This document shows positions 36,122-48,108 of a stretch of DNA of 64,000 bases, one piece after another. A model generated the notes under the pieces. That model made no database searches. It was given only the letters and a program-made list of their open reading frames with translations, and was not told where the DNA came from. Numbering within the stretch: the first letter of the stretch is position 1; each line of letters opens with the position of its first letter. The translations under genes were made by a program, and so were the position numbers. This DNA comes from Erigeron canadensis (taxonomy: Eukaryota > Streptophyta > Magnoliopsida > Asterales > Asteraceae), in assembly GCF_010389155.1 (NCBI RefSeq), contig NC_057769.1, forward strand, positions 124,001-188,000, given 5' to 3'.

Positions 36122-37307
36122 CTAGATTTTAGACCCGTGTTCAATACTGGACATGAGATTTACGACATTATCAATATTAGATCTTCAAACATTTAAGTCA
36201 TAAAAACTTATAATTTTGAAGATATAGGGTTTTAAGTGTTACACTTTTCAAGTTGTAGTACAATAATCATATGTTCGTCACTGTCATTATTAACCGAGAC
36301 ATATTGATGAAATTGTTTGTCGTATTCATTCTACAAGGCATATGTTATAATAATTTCTCTATTATATAACTTTTTAAAACCAGTTGTACTCATAATGTGA
36401 TATTATTATGAAAGATAATTAAGAATTAAAATATAAAACTACTTTTGATCATGTATTCGACATTCAAGTATATGTATGTGATCATGATGCGGACCCATAA
36501 CACACATATGTTTATTTTCAATCACCTGTCCTATGATAATTAGATAACAATTAAAATTGTTTTCATACTCTTTGATAACAATTAGGTTTCTTGATTTGAG
36601 TGACAATTGTAACTTTAAACATTAATACGCAAACCTAATATACAAAAAATAAAATAAAATTATGTACCTTTTTGATTTGAGAGATATGATGAATTTTGAA
36701 TAGAGTTCATATTGACTTTGATTTAGTATTCAAGTAACCTTGTGTTGTAATCGTGTTTTGTTCTGTGACCGTCTCATGTTTTGTGATTCCTATTGTGTTT
36801 AGGATAAGGATGTTGTATATCGTCATTTATTATTATGTTTTGGATATGTATCTACAGTTCAAATTGTGTTTATATTAAATATTAAACTAAATATTAATAT
36901 TTATAATTTATAAAAATCTAATCTAATGTTTGTTAATAAGTCATTCGGTTTTGAAATAATTTTTTGTAGACAATATTTAATATATTGAAATTTTTATTAA
37001 CAAATTAAATGATTGTAAACTTTATAAAAATTTCTCAAGTTGATTGTTAAAACTAAATATAAATTAAGTGTTTAGGGCTAAAAAATGTAAATTATTGATG
37101 GAAAATAAAAAAGTGAAAATTAATGAGACTTTTTTTACAAAATAATATAAATACTAATATAATAATATATTTTGGATAATGATTATTAGGATTTTTAATT
37201 TATAGTTAATCTAAATGATGACTTAAACGAAAGCCAATTTGATAAAATTGAGTGATTTGATTGGTTAATAAGTCATTAGTTCAACTGTCTTATAGTATAT
37301 ATTAAGA
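36122..37307 (-). mobile_element. Helitron, 1186 bp, copy A
   Basis: On the minus strand it starts TCTTAATATATACTATAAG after A and ends with CCAGTATTGAACACGGG and TCTAAAATCTAG before T. It is colinear with 40367-42013 along its whole length. No Rep/helicase coding sequence is visible. Confidence 0.8.
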
Positions 37308-38784
37308 TTATTAACGTTGAAAGATAGTATATATAAAAATGAATGGTACAAATTTGATGAAGAACTTAAAACAAAAAGGATTAAATATAAAGCAGTGTTG
37401 GAATGAGTCTCAAAATTTATAATACATATAATTTGTTTTAGATATGCATAATTTCTATCAAAGAGAGTGTTATAGGCTATCTACATGAGTGATATGATAC
37501 ATTTGATAAAACTATGATGAATATATTAAAATTTATATTGTTCTTAGTTGTTTCTATAAATTCTGTTATAAATTAATGATTGTTCAATGGCATAATAGCA
37601 TATATAGATCGGATTGGATAAAAATGTTTACGATAATTCGAACCAATAGAGGAAAACCGATTACGACGGGACATCCATCACTGTAAAATACTTATTAAGC
37701 TATACACTAATTACGAGAAAGATTTTTACTTTTACATACCTTACTTCGGATGATACCTCTTGTATGTACGAAAGTCTATTTGTGTGTAAAGATGGTTGAT
37801 TTAAAGTAAGACATGTCACATCCAATTTACCTTATACCTTATTTAAACTAACATGTTAAGCAATTTAATGTTATTCCTTAAATGCGATAAACTAACATCT
37901 AAGCTAGTACCGAACATACCCAAGTAACTTGAATACGTAAAACCTCATATCTTTACCAGTTTATGAGCAAACCATTTTTTTTTCTGTCTAGAGGTAGTTG
38001 CATACTTGCAAGTAATGTGTTAACAACCACCAAGGTAGCCTAGTGGTCAAGTATCATTCTTTCTAACAAGAGATCTTATCTTTCAAACCTCTTTAGGTAA
38101 ATATATTGGAGGTATCTAGAAAAAATGTTAAGAAGTGGTCTCGAGAATCTCCATCAGCCATTAGGCCGCATAAATCTAACTATCGAAGTCAAATGATTAT
38201 CCTTACCCAGCCAGATAACATTAAAAGAAAAACCTCACATGTGTGAGTTGCGTGCAACTTGTAATGGGACACTCCCATGTTTGCAAGACATGATAACTAG
38301 ATATTTGAATCGGGACCAACAAAGGTTTAAATACTTATGTATTGGATTCAAGTTTTATAGAACACAATTGGTGTAAATGTTAGGTGGTCCAGAATGTTAT
38401 GGAAACCAGACAAAGATTTAGACCAAAAGGTTGGTGGCTAAATTATAAAAGACCAAAGAGTAAAAGTAAAAATAATCACATTGTAAAAATTTGATGGTTA
38501 AACTATAAATGAAAAAACAGTTGACAAGTAAGCTATAAGAAATCAAAACTTTAGTGAGAAAATAATGAAAGACCAAAACTTCATAGATGAAAACTAGAAA
38601 ATAAAAGATTTAGTGATGAAAATGAAAGATTTAAAAATGATATACCAAAACCTTTGAGACAAAAAAAATATATATGAAAAAACAATTTCAAGTGAAAATG
38701 AAAAGCAAAAGTTAACTAGCAAAACTTTGGGGATATAATAAGAAAATAAAAACTTTGTGGAGAAAGTGAAAAATTAAAAAACTA
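37308..38784. other. Spacer with a degenerate SINE-like patch
   Basis: No gene. Around 38029-38200 a box-A-like GTAGCCTAGTGGTCAAG and nearby TTTCAAACCTC suggest an old tRNA-derived SINE. From 38440 to 38770 there are loosely repeated AAAGACCAAAACTTT motifs. Confidence 0.4.
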
Positions 38785-39024
38785 TTCTCTCCGTCACATT
38801 AAACTTGTCCACTTTTAAAATTTCAAAATCAAACTTTACTAGCTTTGACTATAAATATATTTTTTTTTGTTATATAATAGCTCAATCAAAATTATATATG
38901 TATGTTTCATTGGTATAATTTTCATCAAATATTATATAACACAAACAAAAATATTTTTAGTCAAAATTTCTAAAATTTGACTTTGAAAACTTAAAAGTGG
39001 ACAAGTTTAATGGGACGAGGAGTA
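38785..39024. mobile_element. Stowaway-like MITE
   Basis: Ends with CTCTCCGTCACATTAAAC and, inverted, CTCCTCGTCCCATTAAAC; the inverted similarity continues through CTTGTCCACTTTTAA. TA flanks both sides (38783-38784 and 39025-39026). Confidence 0.85.
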
Positions 39025-39099
39025 TATTATTAGCTCTAATTTGATTTAAGTCATTTAACTAGGTAGTAATATGCTAAATCCTATATGGTTTATAGCAAC

Positions 39100-39300
39100 T
39101 AGCAAGTTTTAATCAAGCGGTTAACATTGTTGTATTTGGAACGAAAATGTTAAAGGTTCGATCGTTATTCTTTGTAAGTCCGAAGGTCCTTTTTCACCTT
39201 ATCTAGAATTTAAAAGCGACATCCTTATCTTTGATAGGGGTAAATCTATTTATTTATCAACCTTACTTATATTATCTAATACTCGTGAAAGGTGATATTA
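39100..39300 (+). mobile_element. Degenerate SINE-like sequence
   Basis: A box-B-like AAAGGTTCGATCG follows a possible box A about 45 bases earlier (AATCAAGCGGTTAACA). Ends are undefined. Confidence 0.35.
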
Positions 39301-39836
39301 GTGTTACTTTACTGGTTCTTTTTATTTGCAAAGGATTCGTCAATCACTTAAAATCAAACTTAAAGTTAAATTTGAAATGATCTAATGTTTGTATGGGCCG
39401 GTTTTTTTTATGCTTATCTCTTACGTACATTTATGTTTATTTTTTTCAAGTCATCATAAGTTTCTATTACTTTTTTGATCATTAAAGTTTGTTAAATTAT
39501 CCCGTTTAAGTCATTCGGTTTTCAAATTGTCCCATGATAAACTCGCTTAATTATATTTGACGTGAAATTATTAATGTGTCCTTTACGAATCATAACCTTT
39601 TAAATAAATGTCATCATTTAACAACCAAATAACTTTGATAGGACAATTGGACAACATTTAATGACCTAAAAGGTGGAAAAATTGCATCATATAGTATATA
39701 ATTCATTAATTTATGATGTCCATATTTCAAACTCAATGGTTTTCAATAGTAACGATTTTTTTACATAAAAATCAGTAGGTCTTGTCTTAAACAAAAGTAA
39801 GTCTTTTTAGTTCTCATGGTCGGTTATGACAGAATC

Positions 39837-40205
39837 AGACAACATAGTTGACAATGGTTTCCGTTATGATGCTTCAAAGTATCCAATTGATACGAATCCA
39901 TCTGGTAATACACATTACTTTGAGTGTTCGAACCTCGAATGACAGGGTTAACTATGATTAGATAGTTGACAATCGTTCCTATTAAGCTATTATGATGTTT
40001 CTAAGTATCCAATTGATGTGAATCCATCACGTAATACACATTACTTCAAGTGTTGGAATCTAGAATGACATGGTTAATTCTGATAATATATTTGATAATG
40101 GATCTTCTTATTTTGTTTCTAATTATCCAATTGATTACGAATCCCACATAATACGCATGACTTCGAGTGATGGAACCTTAAATGACAGGGTTAACTCTGA
40201 TACTA
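39837..40205. repeat. Three-copy tandem repeat, period about 120-126 bp
   Basis: Each unit contains TATCCAATTGAT, an AATCC followed by ACATAATACGCAT-like sequence, and AATGACAGGGTTAA. The units differ by substitutions and small indels. The last ends GGGTTAACTCTGATACTAAT, which resembles the complement of a Met-tRNA primer site. Confidence 0.8.
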
Positions 40206-40366
40206 ATTGCTACAAACTCATCTTATAATAGACTTACATCAAATCATAAATTAGAACTAGAACTCACTCAACTTAAAGGTAAAAATACACCTAGATTTAT
40301 AACTCACCAACCAATCGCATATATACTTGATGGATGTAGGACCATAACAAGTGTTTTTATATAGAA

Positions 40367-42013
40367 CTAAATTTTAGACTCATGTCCAACACTGGACACG
40401 AGGTTTACGATATTATCAATATTAGATTTTCATACATTTAAGTCATAAAAGCTTATAATTTTGAAGATATAGGGTTCTAAGTGTTATACTTTGCAAGTTG
40501 TAGTACAATAATCATATGTTCGTCACTGCCATTATTAGCAGAGACATATTGATGAAATTGTTCGTCGTATTCATTCCACAAGGCACATGTTATAATAATT
40601 TCTCTATTATATAATTTTTCGAAACCAGTAGTACTCATAAAATGTGATATTATTATAAATGATAATTAAGAGTTAAAATATAAACATACTTTTGATCACG
40701 TATTTGACATTCAAGTAGAGCCGGCTCAACGTTCTTTGTGGCCTTAAACGAAATCGATTTTGGAGGCCTTCCTTTTAAAATCTTTAACAAAGTTCTTCTC
40801 TTTTATTCGGGCATAGGATACAAGTTCGAAGTTCAAGACCAAATAATGAGACGGTGATGTAGTAAACACAATAAACCCATGAATAAATTACGTAGATAGA
40901 TCATTAATACTAATCAAAATCAAAAATCAATTCATAAAAAGATAATGTATTTAAGATAAATTAAAAGAAACCATAGAGGAAAGATGGAACAATAATATTT
41001 CTTTGGAGATTCTTTTGACCAATAATTGGAGACTTTGAGTGGTTGTTTCTTATGTTAAAAATACCAAATAAAAAAACCCTTATGTAAAAAAAATTAAAAT
41101 CTAGATTAAAATTTGAGGCCTCGTAAATTTGGGGGCCTCAAGCACCTGCCTAACCCAATAATACGATAGAGCCGATAGTGCATTCAAGTATATGTATTTG
41201 ATTATGATACGGACCCATAACACGCATAGGCTTATTTTTAATCACCTGTCCTATGATAATTAAATTACAATTATGATTGTTTTCATACTCTTTGATAACA
41301 ATTAAGACTTTTGATCTGAGTGACAGTTATAAGTTTAAACATTAATACGCAAACCTAATATACAAAAAAAGAAAGAAAATCATGTAACTTCTTGATTTAA
41401 GAGATATAATGAATCTTGAATGGAGTTCATATTAATTTTGATTTAGTATTCAAGTAACCATCTGTTGTAAATCGTGTTTTTCTCTGTGACCATTTCATAT
41501 TTTGTGATTCTCATTGTGTTTAGGATAAGGATGTTATATATCGTCATCTGTTATTATGTTTGAGATATGTATCTAGAGTTCAAATTGTGTTTATGTTAAA
41601 TATTAAACTAAATATTAATATTTATAGTTTATGAAAATCTAATCTAATATTTGTTAATAAGTCATTAGGTTTTGAAATAATTTTTTGTAGACAATATTTA
41701 ATATATTGAGATTTTTTTTAACTGATTAAATGATTATAAATGTTAAAAAAGTTTATCAAGTTGATGGCTAAAATTAAAAATAAATTTAGTATTCAGGACT
41801 AAAAAGTGTAAATTATTGATGGAAAACAAAAAAGTGTAAATTAATGAGACCTTTTCTACAAAATACAGTAATATAAATACTAATATAACAATATATTTTG
41901 ATAATGATTATTAGGATACTTAATTTATAGTTAATCTAAATAATGACATATGCGAGAGTCAAATCGATGAAATTGAACGATTTGATTCGTTAATAAGTTA
42001 TTATATATTAAGA
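40367..42013 (-). mobile_element. Helitron, copy B, interrupted
   Basis: It is colinear with copy A at 36122-37307. The 3' terminus has decayed from CTAG to TTAG. It is interrupted by a 463-bp insertion at 40718-41180; without it and its duplicated target the length is about 1.17 kb, nearly that of copy A. Confidence 0.8.
40718..41180. mobile_element. Inserted element with a 10-bp target duplication
   Basis: CATTCAAGTA flanks both sides (40708-40717 and 41181-41190), and copy A of the host Helitron shows the empty site. The interior has GAGCCGGCTC at the left and GAGGCCTCGTAAATTTGGGG near the right end. Terminal repeats are poor; a 9-10-bp duplication would suit a MULE-like element. Confidence 0.75.
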
Positions 42014-42350
42014 TTAAAATTCATAGATAATTAAACAGACATTTGTTTATAGTAAATCTTGTGGAATTAAGTCATGTGGAAATCATTAGTAGAAAAGAGT
42101 CAAACCTGGTTAAGCATCCAAAGTTGACGCACAATCAATTTCAAACGGAAATTCGTCCCTTGCGAAACTACAATTTTGCACCTTCCATTAACTTTCTATA
42201 TCTAAGGTTTTTTTTAAAAAAATATTAATCCTCCTAACAAAATACCGTAAAAATCTTCTTAACAATTGGATGATGACATGTGAAAAAATCAGGAGCAAGA
42301 GTAAGAAAGATAATCAGTGGATAACACATATCACCTTTTTGAAGTTTTAA

Positions 42351-42586
42351 CAAGCAGCATGGTTGGATCAGTGGTAAACACCCTTGCATCTGGAAACAGA
42401 GGTCATGGGTTCGATCCTCATCCTATGCAAAGGTTAGAGGGCCTTTTTTACCATTTAGGTAGACTGGAAACAGCCTCTCTACTTAGGTAGAGGTAAGGTC
42501 TGCCTACATCTTAACCTCCCCCATACACCGTCGAGGTATTGGGGCTCAAAACCCGCGGAAGGCAGCACTGAGCAGTTACTTACTTT
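42351..42586 (+). mobile_element. tRNA-derived SINE, copy 2
   Basis: A perfect 18-bp duplication, ACCTTTTTGAAGTTTTAA, lies at 42333-42350 and 42587-42604. The head has TGGATCAGTGGTAAACACCC and box B GGGTTCGATCC. The body matches the SINE at 22362 (CATCTTAACCTCCCCCATAC, GAGGTATTGGGGCTC). Confidence 0.92.
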
Positions 42587-42840
42587 ACCTTTTTGAAGTT
42601 TTAAGAAAATTTTTAGGCCAATCTTTAGGAGGATTTATCATTTTTTTTCTTTTATATATTTTTAATGACCAACAAATAAAATCATCCAGACATCCTGTAT
42701 GGCAGTGATCCACTGACGAATGGTCAACGCTAATCCAGCCGTACAGAACTTTTAAGCGTCCCAAATTATTCCATATCAAAAAGAGAAAACGTAATAACTA
42801 AAGACACTACGATAAATTAACACCCCTTGTATCCCAACCA

Positions 42841-42957
42841 CACTTTTTGGTATGAGCCCCATGTCTATAATGATATATATGATAGAGTAAAAAGCGGGCC
42901 TCCTATCATTAATAATCTGGTCGGGTTACCAAAATCGTGATCGAGATACCAGGCACC
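42841..42957. mobile_element. Short MITE-like repeat, copy 2
   Basis: It contains ATTAATAATCTGGTCGGG, TTACCAAAATC and GATCGAGATACCAGGCACC, matching the inverted complement of the left half of the repeat at 35184. Confidence 0.5.
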
Positions 42958-42959
42958 TA

Positions 42960-43734
42960 AATTAATGTGTGGTAAAACCCGTCACACTCAAAGATCAAAC
43001 CTGGGTCTCCTAAGTCTCTCATCTTTGCCCCTCCATGTCCGTTCATTTTGCTGCAAGTGGAAGTACACTTTCAATTTCAAGTTGACACTTAACCTTATTA
43101 AAACTGTTACAAGGAGCTAATCAATAAGAGTACATTTTTGGGTTTTTTTTTCATGGGGTAAGAAGAGAAAGAATAGGAAATCTTTTATTTTTGCATTTTT
43201 GAGTTTTTTTATGAAAGAATAGAAAGTGTAAAAAAGGAAAAGTGACTCCTTTTTTGATCAAAAACTTTCCAGCCAATATTAGCCGGATTGTGAAGGAAAA
43301 CTTTCTTTTCTTTCCCTATTCTATCTTCTTCTTTCTTTCCTTTAAATTAAACTCGAGAATACACTGTAAGTCTCCATTTCATATGTTATTAAACAAGATT
43401 TAGTCTCATATAAATATAGACAGATAAGTTAAAATAAGAAATTAAAATACTTATAATTGTTTTTTATACGTAATAATATTTGAACACGCATATAAATTTG
43501 AAAATTCACTTTTTTATCATATATCAATATTTTGGAGTTGGATAAAATTAAAACTGTTTGTATGATATTATGGTGGGTATTTGTTTTCATCTCAGTTCTT
43601 TGCAAATTAGTTCCCATCATTACAATAAGCGATTGTAAGTATGCATAAATTGTTGTATCTTGATGTTGTATTTAGAAAAACAATTGTGAAAATAGGTGGC
43701 CCTATAGTGTATTCAATCTCATTTATTTTATGTA
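42960..43734. other. Intergenic, nothing firm
   Basis: AT-rich. GAAAGAATAG and TTTCTTTCC stretches near 43160-43350 may form a weak foldback. No gene. Confidence 0.5.
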
Positions 43735-44184
43735 TCTATACTATCTTATTGCCCTTTTTTTAAATTTTAAAAAATGATTTGAACTACCTAAATTACCCTC
43801 TTTTATTCACTAATTTAAACATCTCTACCTAATATACCTATAATACCCTTAAATTTCAACAACTCATTTTTTTCCTCTCTCATCAAATCTTAACCACTAA
43901 TTTTTTTTCTCTCTCCTCCATAAATCATTTTATTTCTCTAATTTTTTTAAAATTTTTTATCTCAAAAACCGTAGATCGATAAATTATTAAAATTGTATGG
44001 GTGTTCTTAAAATTTCATGCTCTTTCAATAGAGTTGTCATTCAATATATTTTCAACGAATTTTTAAACCCGACAGCGGAGCCCGTACGGCTAAGGCATTT
44101 GACTATCACATTTTATGACTTATCACCTCCTATGACCTATCACCCCCACATCTCACCGCCGCATTGCGCAGGTACTATTGCTCG
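43735..44184 (+). mobile_element. Small Helitron ending CTCG, copy 1
   Basis: It starts TCTATACTATCTTATTG after A. It ends with CCGCCGCATTGCGCAGG, then TACTATTGCTCG before T. It shares most of its 450 bp with the inverted copy at 53379-53838. The final tetranucleotide is CTCG instead of the usual CTRR. Confidence 0.75.
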
Positions 44185-44250
44185 TTATATATAAATCAAA
44201 CATTATAGTGTGGATATTCTTAGGATTGTAAATTCTTACTTAGTAAATTG

Positions 44251-45039
44251 TATGGCTGTAAACGGTTCGGTTCGGTTAGCTAGAAATTTTGAACCGTTTT
44301 TCGGGTTTTGGTTCGGTTCGGTTAGCTATAAATTTTGAACCGTTAATTTCGGTTACCCGAAAAAGTCGGTCTATTTCGGTTAACCATTTATTAAAGTTAT
44401 GCTAATATAAAGTTTAAGTTTTCAATTATAATAGTCAATTTACATTGTATTAATTGATTTTTCAACGTATATAGGTATTTAACTACATTAATATTTTATT
44501 TTATAAATAAATATACATTACATTTAATTTTGAATTACTTTTTCCAACGTTATATTTATACAATGCAAGTTTATATTTAAGAGGATCATGATTTATTACT
44601 TAAAATGTCTTCTATATATATGATAATACTAATATTTTTGATAAATATTTTAAACAAAGTTAACAACTTTTCTTAAAAAGAGTATATATATAAGAAAATT
44701 ACTTAGAATATCCAAAACTAATCATAGATTGTAAAAGAAAGTTAATAAAATTGTTAATATTTTAGGCAACAAATACAAAAATTTAGCTAAATAGATATGT
44801 AAGTAATGTATTCATGTAATACATATATGTGTAAATATAAATATATATGATTATATGTAGGTATACATAAAAATTCGGTTTGGTTCGGTTAACCGCGGGT
44901 AATGAATATTAAAAACCATAACCGAACCGTTACACATAGGGTTTTTTTATTTCGGTTTTTTCGGGTTTCGGTTTTTTTCGGTTTCGGATCACGCGGTTCG
45001 GATCGGTTTTTCGGTTTTCCGGTTCATTTCTTACCCCTA
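44251..45039. mobile_element. Non-autonomous hAT with CGGTT-rich ends, copy 2
   Basis: A perfect 8-bp duplication, GTAAATTG, lies at 44243-44250 and 45040-45047. The ends are TATGGCTGTAAACGG and TTCTTACCCCTA. GGTTCGGTT arrays sit near both ends, as in the element at 31982. Confidence 0.85.
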
Positions 45040-45298
45040 GTAAATTGAGCGTACGTTAACTTTTAAAAAAATTTAAAATCTGAAGACAAAAAAAAATAAT
45101 ATTAAGTTCTGATTGATGAGTTGAAAGATGACATTAATATTGGGAGGTTTGAGTTATCGATCGACCTTTAGTAGCATAAAAATATACCTGTTTGTTTAGT
45201 TTTACCGAAGAAGGAATCCATGATCGCAAGGGAATTCCATACATAATCTTTTTTAATATCGGGACTTTGAGTTCCCAACGTATAGTACTAGTACTATA

Positions 45299-45544
45299 TC
45301 TATAAACCCTTATAAAGGGTATTGGTTTTAAGAAATTAAGCAACTTTTTCATTTCCATAATACCCTTCTTACTTCTATTGTTTTTTACACCTCCTCAAGT
45401 ATCTACCGAAAGTACCCTTATCAAAAATTTAAACCCACAAAACACACAACATCCTTCTCCTTCGCATTTTTCGATCAGCACCACCGCCTTCAATTTATAT
45501 TGTCCTTAATTTCTAGCCGCTACAACGCGCGGGTACTATGCTCG
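45299..45544 (+). mobile_element. Small Helitron ending CTCG, copy 2
   Basis: It starts TCTATAAACCCTTATAAAG after A. It ends with GCCGCTACAACGCGCGGG, then TACTATGCTCG before T. Confidence 0.7.
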
Positions 45545-46413
45545 TATAGAAATATATAGGACCAGCATGAATCGTTAAGTTTAGTTTGTCTTCAAATATC
45601 GATCAGAAAGGGTTAAGAAATTAGAAACAAACGATCAAGACATAAAAGCTCCCCTTATCCAGAAATCCTATCCTCAAAGATGCTGATGGCCTACCCGGTC
45701 TACTTCAAACTCAATTTGTTATTTGACCTTTCCAAATATAGCACATGTTTGATTTTATTTCAGGATACTTTATTTATTATGTTTGTACATGCTCTTTAAT
45801 ATGTAAAATATGGTTCTTATTGTATACGTATTATTGAGCTTGTGCTAAGGTATTGTTAAGTGGCATGTTTGCTACCCTTCTCTACACTTAAGGTAATCGG
45901 ACTCAACAGATAAGTATATTTTTTAATGATGTTCTCAACCGATAGGTATGATATCTAAACACTTACACTTTCTGACTTTTACCTCTTTGTGACCGGAGGT
46001 CCTTATGAAAACAGTCTTCTACCTTTGTGTAGAGGTAAAACTGTCAATAGCTCACCACCCCCTTCATACCTTGCTCAGCGATTGGGTTGAAAATATTCAA
46101 ACTTTTTATCCAAAAAAGCTTTTACTCATAATGGTATCAAACTTTTACTATAGTTTTTTTTTTTTTTTTTTCTCAAAAAAAAAGTTATTTTTCAAACACC
46201 ATTTGACCATTAGAGATGCTGTTAATTAAAGTTGTTATCTTTCTTATAAGAATAAGAAAACACAACATATACAAGTTTGAAAACGTACTCAATGCCTGAT
46301 GCTTGTTACAAATCGATCAAAACAAAAATAAATTAGACGTACGTACGTAAGTACAATAATAAGAGTAGTAGTGTGCTAGAAAATCAATATTTGTGTATCG
46401 GTGGGTGATGATC
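45545..46413. other. Spacer downstream of the BAHD gene
   Basis: No gene. Around 45985-46100, GACCGGAGGTCCTTATG, ACCTTTGTGTAGAGG and CTTGCTCAGCGATTGGG resemble a degraded SINE body. A T-run followed by an A-run lies at 46146-46183. Confidence 0.4.
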
Positions 46414-46437
46414 AACAACTAATTAAAATCGGACCCA

Positions 46438-47853
46438 TCAGCTGGAAACGTATTGCATAAATTCTTGATCACGTTCAAGAGACGCCATTGTTTCGGGAGC
46501 CAAAACAACCTCCAGATCAACACTCCCATCACCATCCCTCCCCGGAAAAGCCGAAATCTTCCCATCAAACTTGTTAGCCTTACCGCTCCGAACCGCCATC
46601 GGCCGACCCCACCCGAAATCATTGTTGTACATTGGAAACCGAGGGGAGCTCCCCATGGTGATCATGGCGCCATCGAAATTCCCCAAGGGGAACAGCTTGG
46701 GATTGTTTTCCCAGTCTTTGACCCCGCGGCGCACGGTAGCGTTATCATGCGCCACGACGTTTTGGTGAAGCTGATTGGCTGCCCATGATAAGTCATGTGA
46801 CAATAAAGCCCCAACCGAAGCCACCGTCGGGATGCTTTGGATCAAGTTCCCAAAATACAGGGGGTCCACTTTTGGTTCTAATCTGTGCCTACAATTCACC
46901 GCCATCCGAAACGTTGTGGTTTTCCCCACCTCATCATCAAACTTACGCGCACGCGTCACCGCACGCCATAGTTGAGCACATAATGACTGGAAAGACGAAA
47001 TCTCACTTTTCGGTTTTAAACCTGAATCACCACCCGCCAGATCCGAATTCCACAAGGGATTGTTGGCTCTGAATTTCATCCTCAAGATTGCTTCTCGACT
47101 GAAATGAATGATTCTCTCTCTCAGAGGCTCGTCGCCTGAAAACGTGGCGGCAGGCCCGCCGGCGGGCAGTGGCAAAACAACCGGAGAGATGAACACGTTT
47201 TCCCGGCTAAAATCCGGCGGGTTTGTGACTTTCTGACACCCTTTTGTGATCTCGGCAAAAGTATTAAAGAAGTTCCAGAAGGAAGTACCGTCAACAACAG
47301 CATGATTGACAGTACATCCAATAAAAACCCCATCAGCGATCTCGGTGACCTGCACGGCCGCGATGGGCCGGTGGTGGCCGGCGTAGCTCAAAGTCTTGTC
47401 GAATTCGAAGAAGGTCTTGAAACAAGGGTGGACGTCGGAGTGAAGGGTGAGGATTTGGCGGGTGTGGAGGTGGGTGGCGGTGGCGTGAACGAACTGGACG
47501 CCGGAATCGTTGCAGAGGATGGAGACGAGGCCGTCGGGGGCGGTGGAGAGACGGCCGGCGAGAGGTCGGAAGTGAGAAAGGGTACGAGAGAGGGAAAGCT
47601 TGAAAAGGGGGATGAGTTGGTGGGAAGGGAGAGGAGGTCGGGAGAGGAGAACACCTTTCTGAATGTATTGGCAAGAAAGCATTGGGAGATCAGACACCGA
47701 GAGTTGCAAACACAAACACCTCCTTTCTGAATCTCTTGTTGCTGCTGGATAGATGGTGCATTTTGAGATTATGGTGACTGGACCCGGGTCACTACTACTT
47801 GCCGCAGCACTTGCACTTGTAGTACAAGATATTATTGTTGATGATGAAGGCAT
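46438..47853 (-). CDS. BAHD-family acyltransferase, At3g50280-like
   Basis: A single uninterrupted exon encodes 471 residues, normal length for BAHD enzymes. These cytosolic enzymes transfer an acyl group from a CoA thioester to an alcohol or amine of a specialised metabolite or cuticle precursor. The catalytic HxxxD motif is HAVVD at 184-188 and the structural DFGWG motif is at 412-416. Other boxes typical of the At3g50280 group are KCTIYP (31-36), DLPMLSCQYIQKG (55-67), RPLAGRLS (96-103) and MAVNCRHRL (317-325). The N-terminus is Ser/Ala-rich and there is no signal peptide. The acyl donor and acceptor cannot be read from the sequence. The gene is clearly more GC-rich than its surroundings. 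All motifs are intact, so activity is expected. Confidence 0.95.
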   Translation of the reverse strand: MPSSSTIISCTTSASAAASSSDPGPVTIISKCTIYPAATRDSERRCLCLQLSVSDLPMLSCQYIQKGVLLSRPPLPSHQLIPLFKLSLSRTLSHFRPLAGRLSTAPDGLVSILCNDSGVQFVHATATHLHTRQILTLHSDVHPCFKTFFEFDKTLSYAGHHRPIAAVQVTEIADGVFIGCTVNHAVVDGTSFWNFFNTFAEITKGCQKVTNPPDFSRENVFISPVVLPLPAGGPAATFSGDEPLRERIIHFSREAILRMKFRANNPLWNSDLAGGDSGLKPKSEISSFQSLCAQLWRAVTRARKFDDEVGKTTTFRMAVNCRHRLEPKVDPLYFGNLIQSIPTVASVGALLSHDLSWAANQLHQNVVAHDNATVRRGVKDWENNPKLFPLGNFDGAMITMGSSPRFPMYNNDFGWGRPMAVRSGKANKFDGKISAFPGRDGDGSVDLEVVLAPETMASLERDQEFMQYVSS

Positions 47854-48017
47854 ATTTCTTTAATTAATTTGCTTCCTTCCTTCCTTCTCAATTGACTCAC
47901 TCCTTTTCTCTCTTTCTTTCTTGAAGAAAAATACTACTAATAAAGTTCAAGTCAAGATTGTACTAGCTAACTAGTGTGTATGTCTTGTGATGAGAGGAGA
48001 TGTTAGATTTGATTCGG

Positions 48018-48025
48018 TATTTATA
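48018..48025 (-). promoter_or_regulatory. TATA box of the BAHD gene
   Basis: On the minus strand this reads TATAAATA. It lies about 165 bases upstream of the start codon at 47853, consistent with a leader of roughly 130 nt. The left end of the Harbinger element is only about 83 bases further upstream. Confidence 0.6.
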
Positions 48026-48108
48026 GACTCATCCTTTCATTTCATTTGGGTATTATTATGTAGTACGTATAAAATATATATCATTTCTAACTTTTTATCT
48101 ATCTATAA

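Noticed and set aside
39837..40205. Regular repeats considered as CRISPR-like
   Set aside because: Units of about 120 bp are contiguous and diverged, without spacers, in a plant genome.
47302..47730. 142-residue open frame antisense to the BAHD gene, and other frames inside it
   Set aside because: These are shadow frames of a GC-rich coding exon; the minus-strand BAHD protein has all family motifs.
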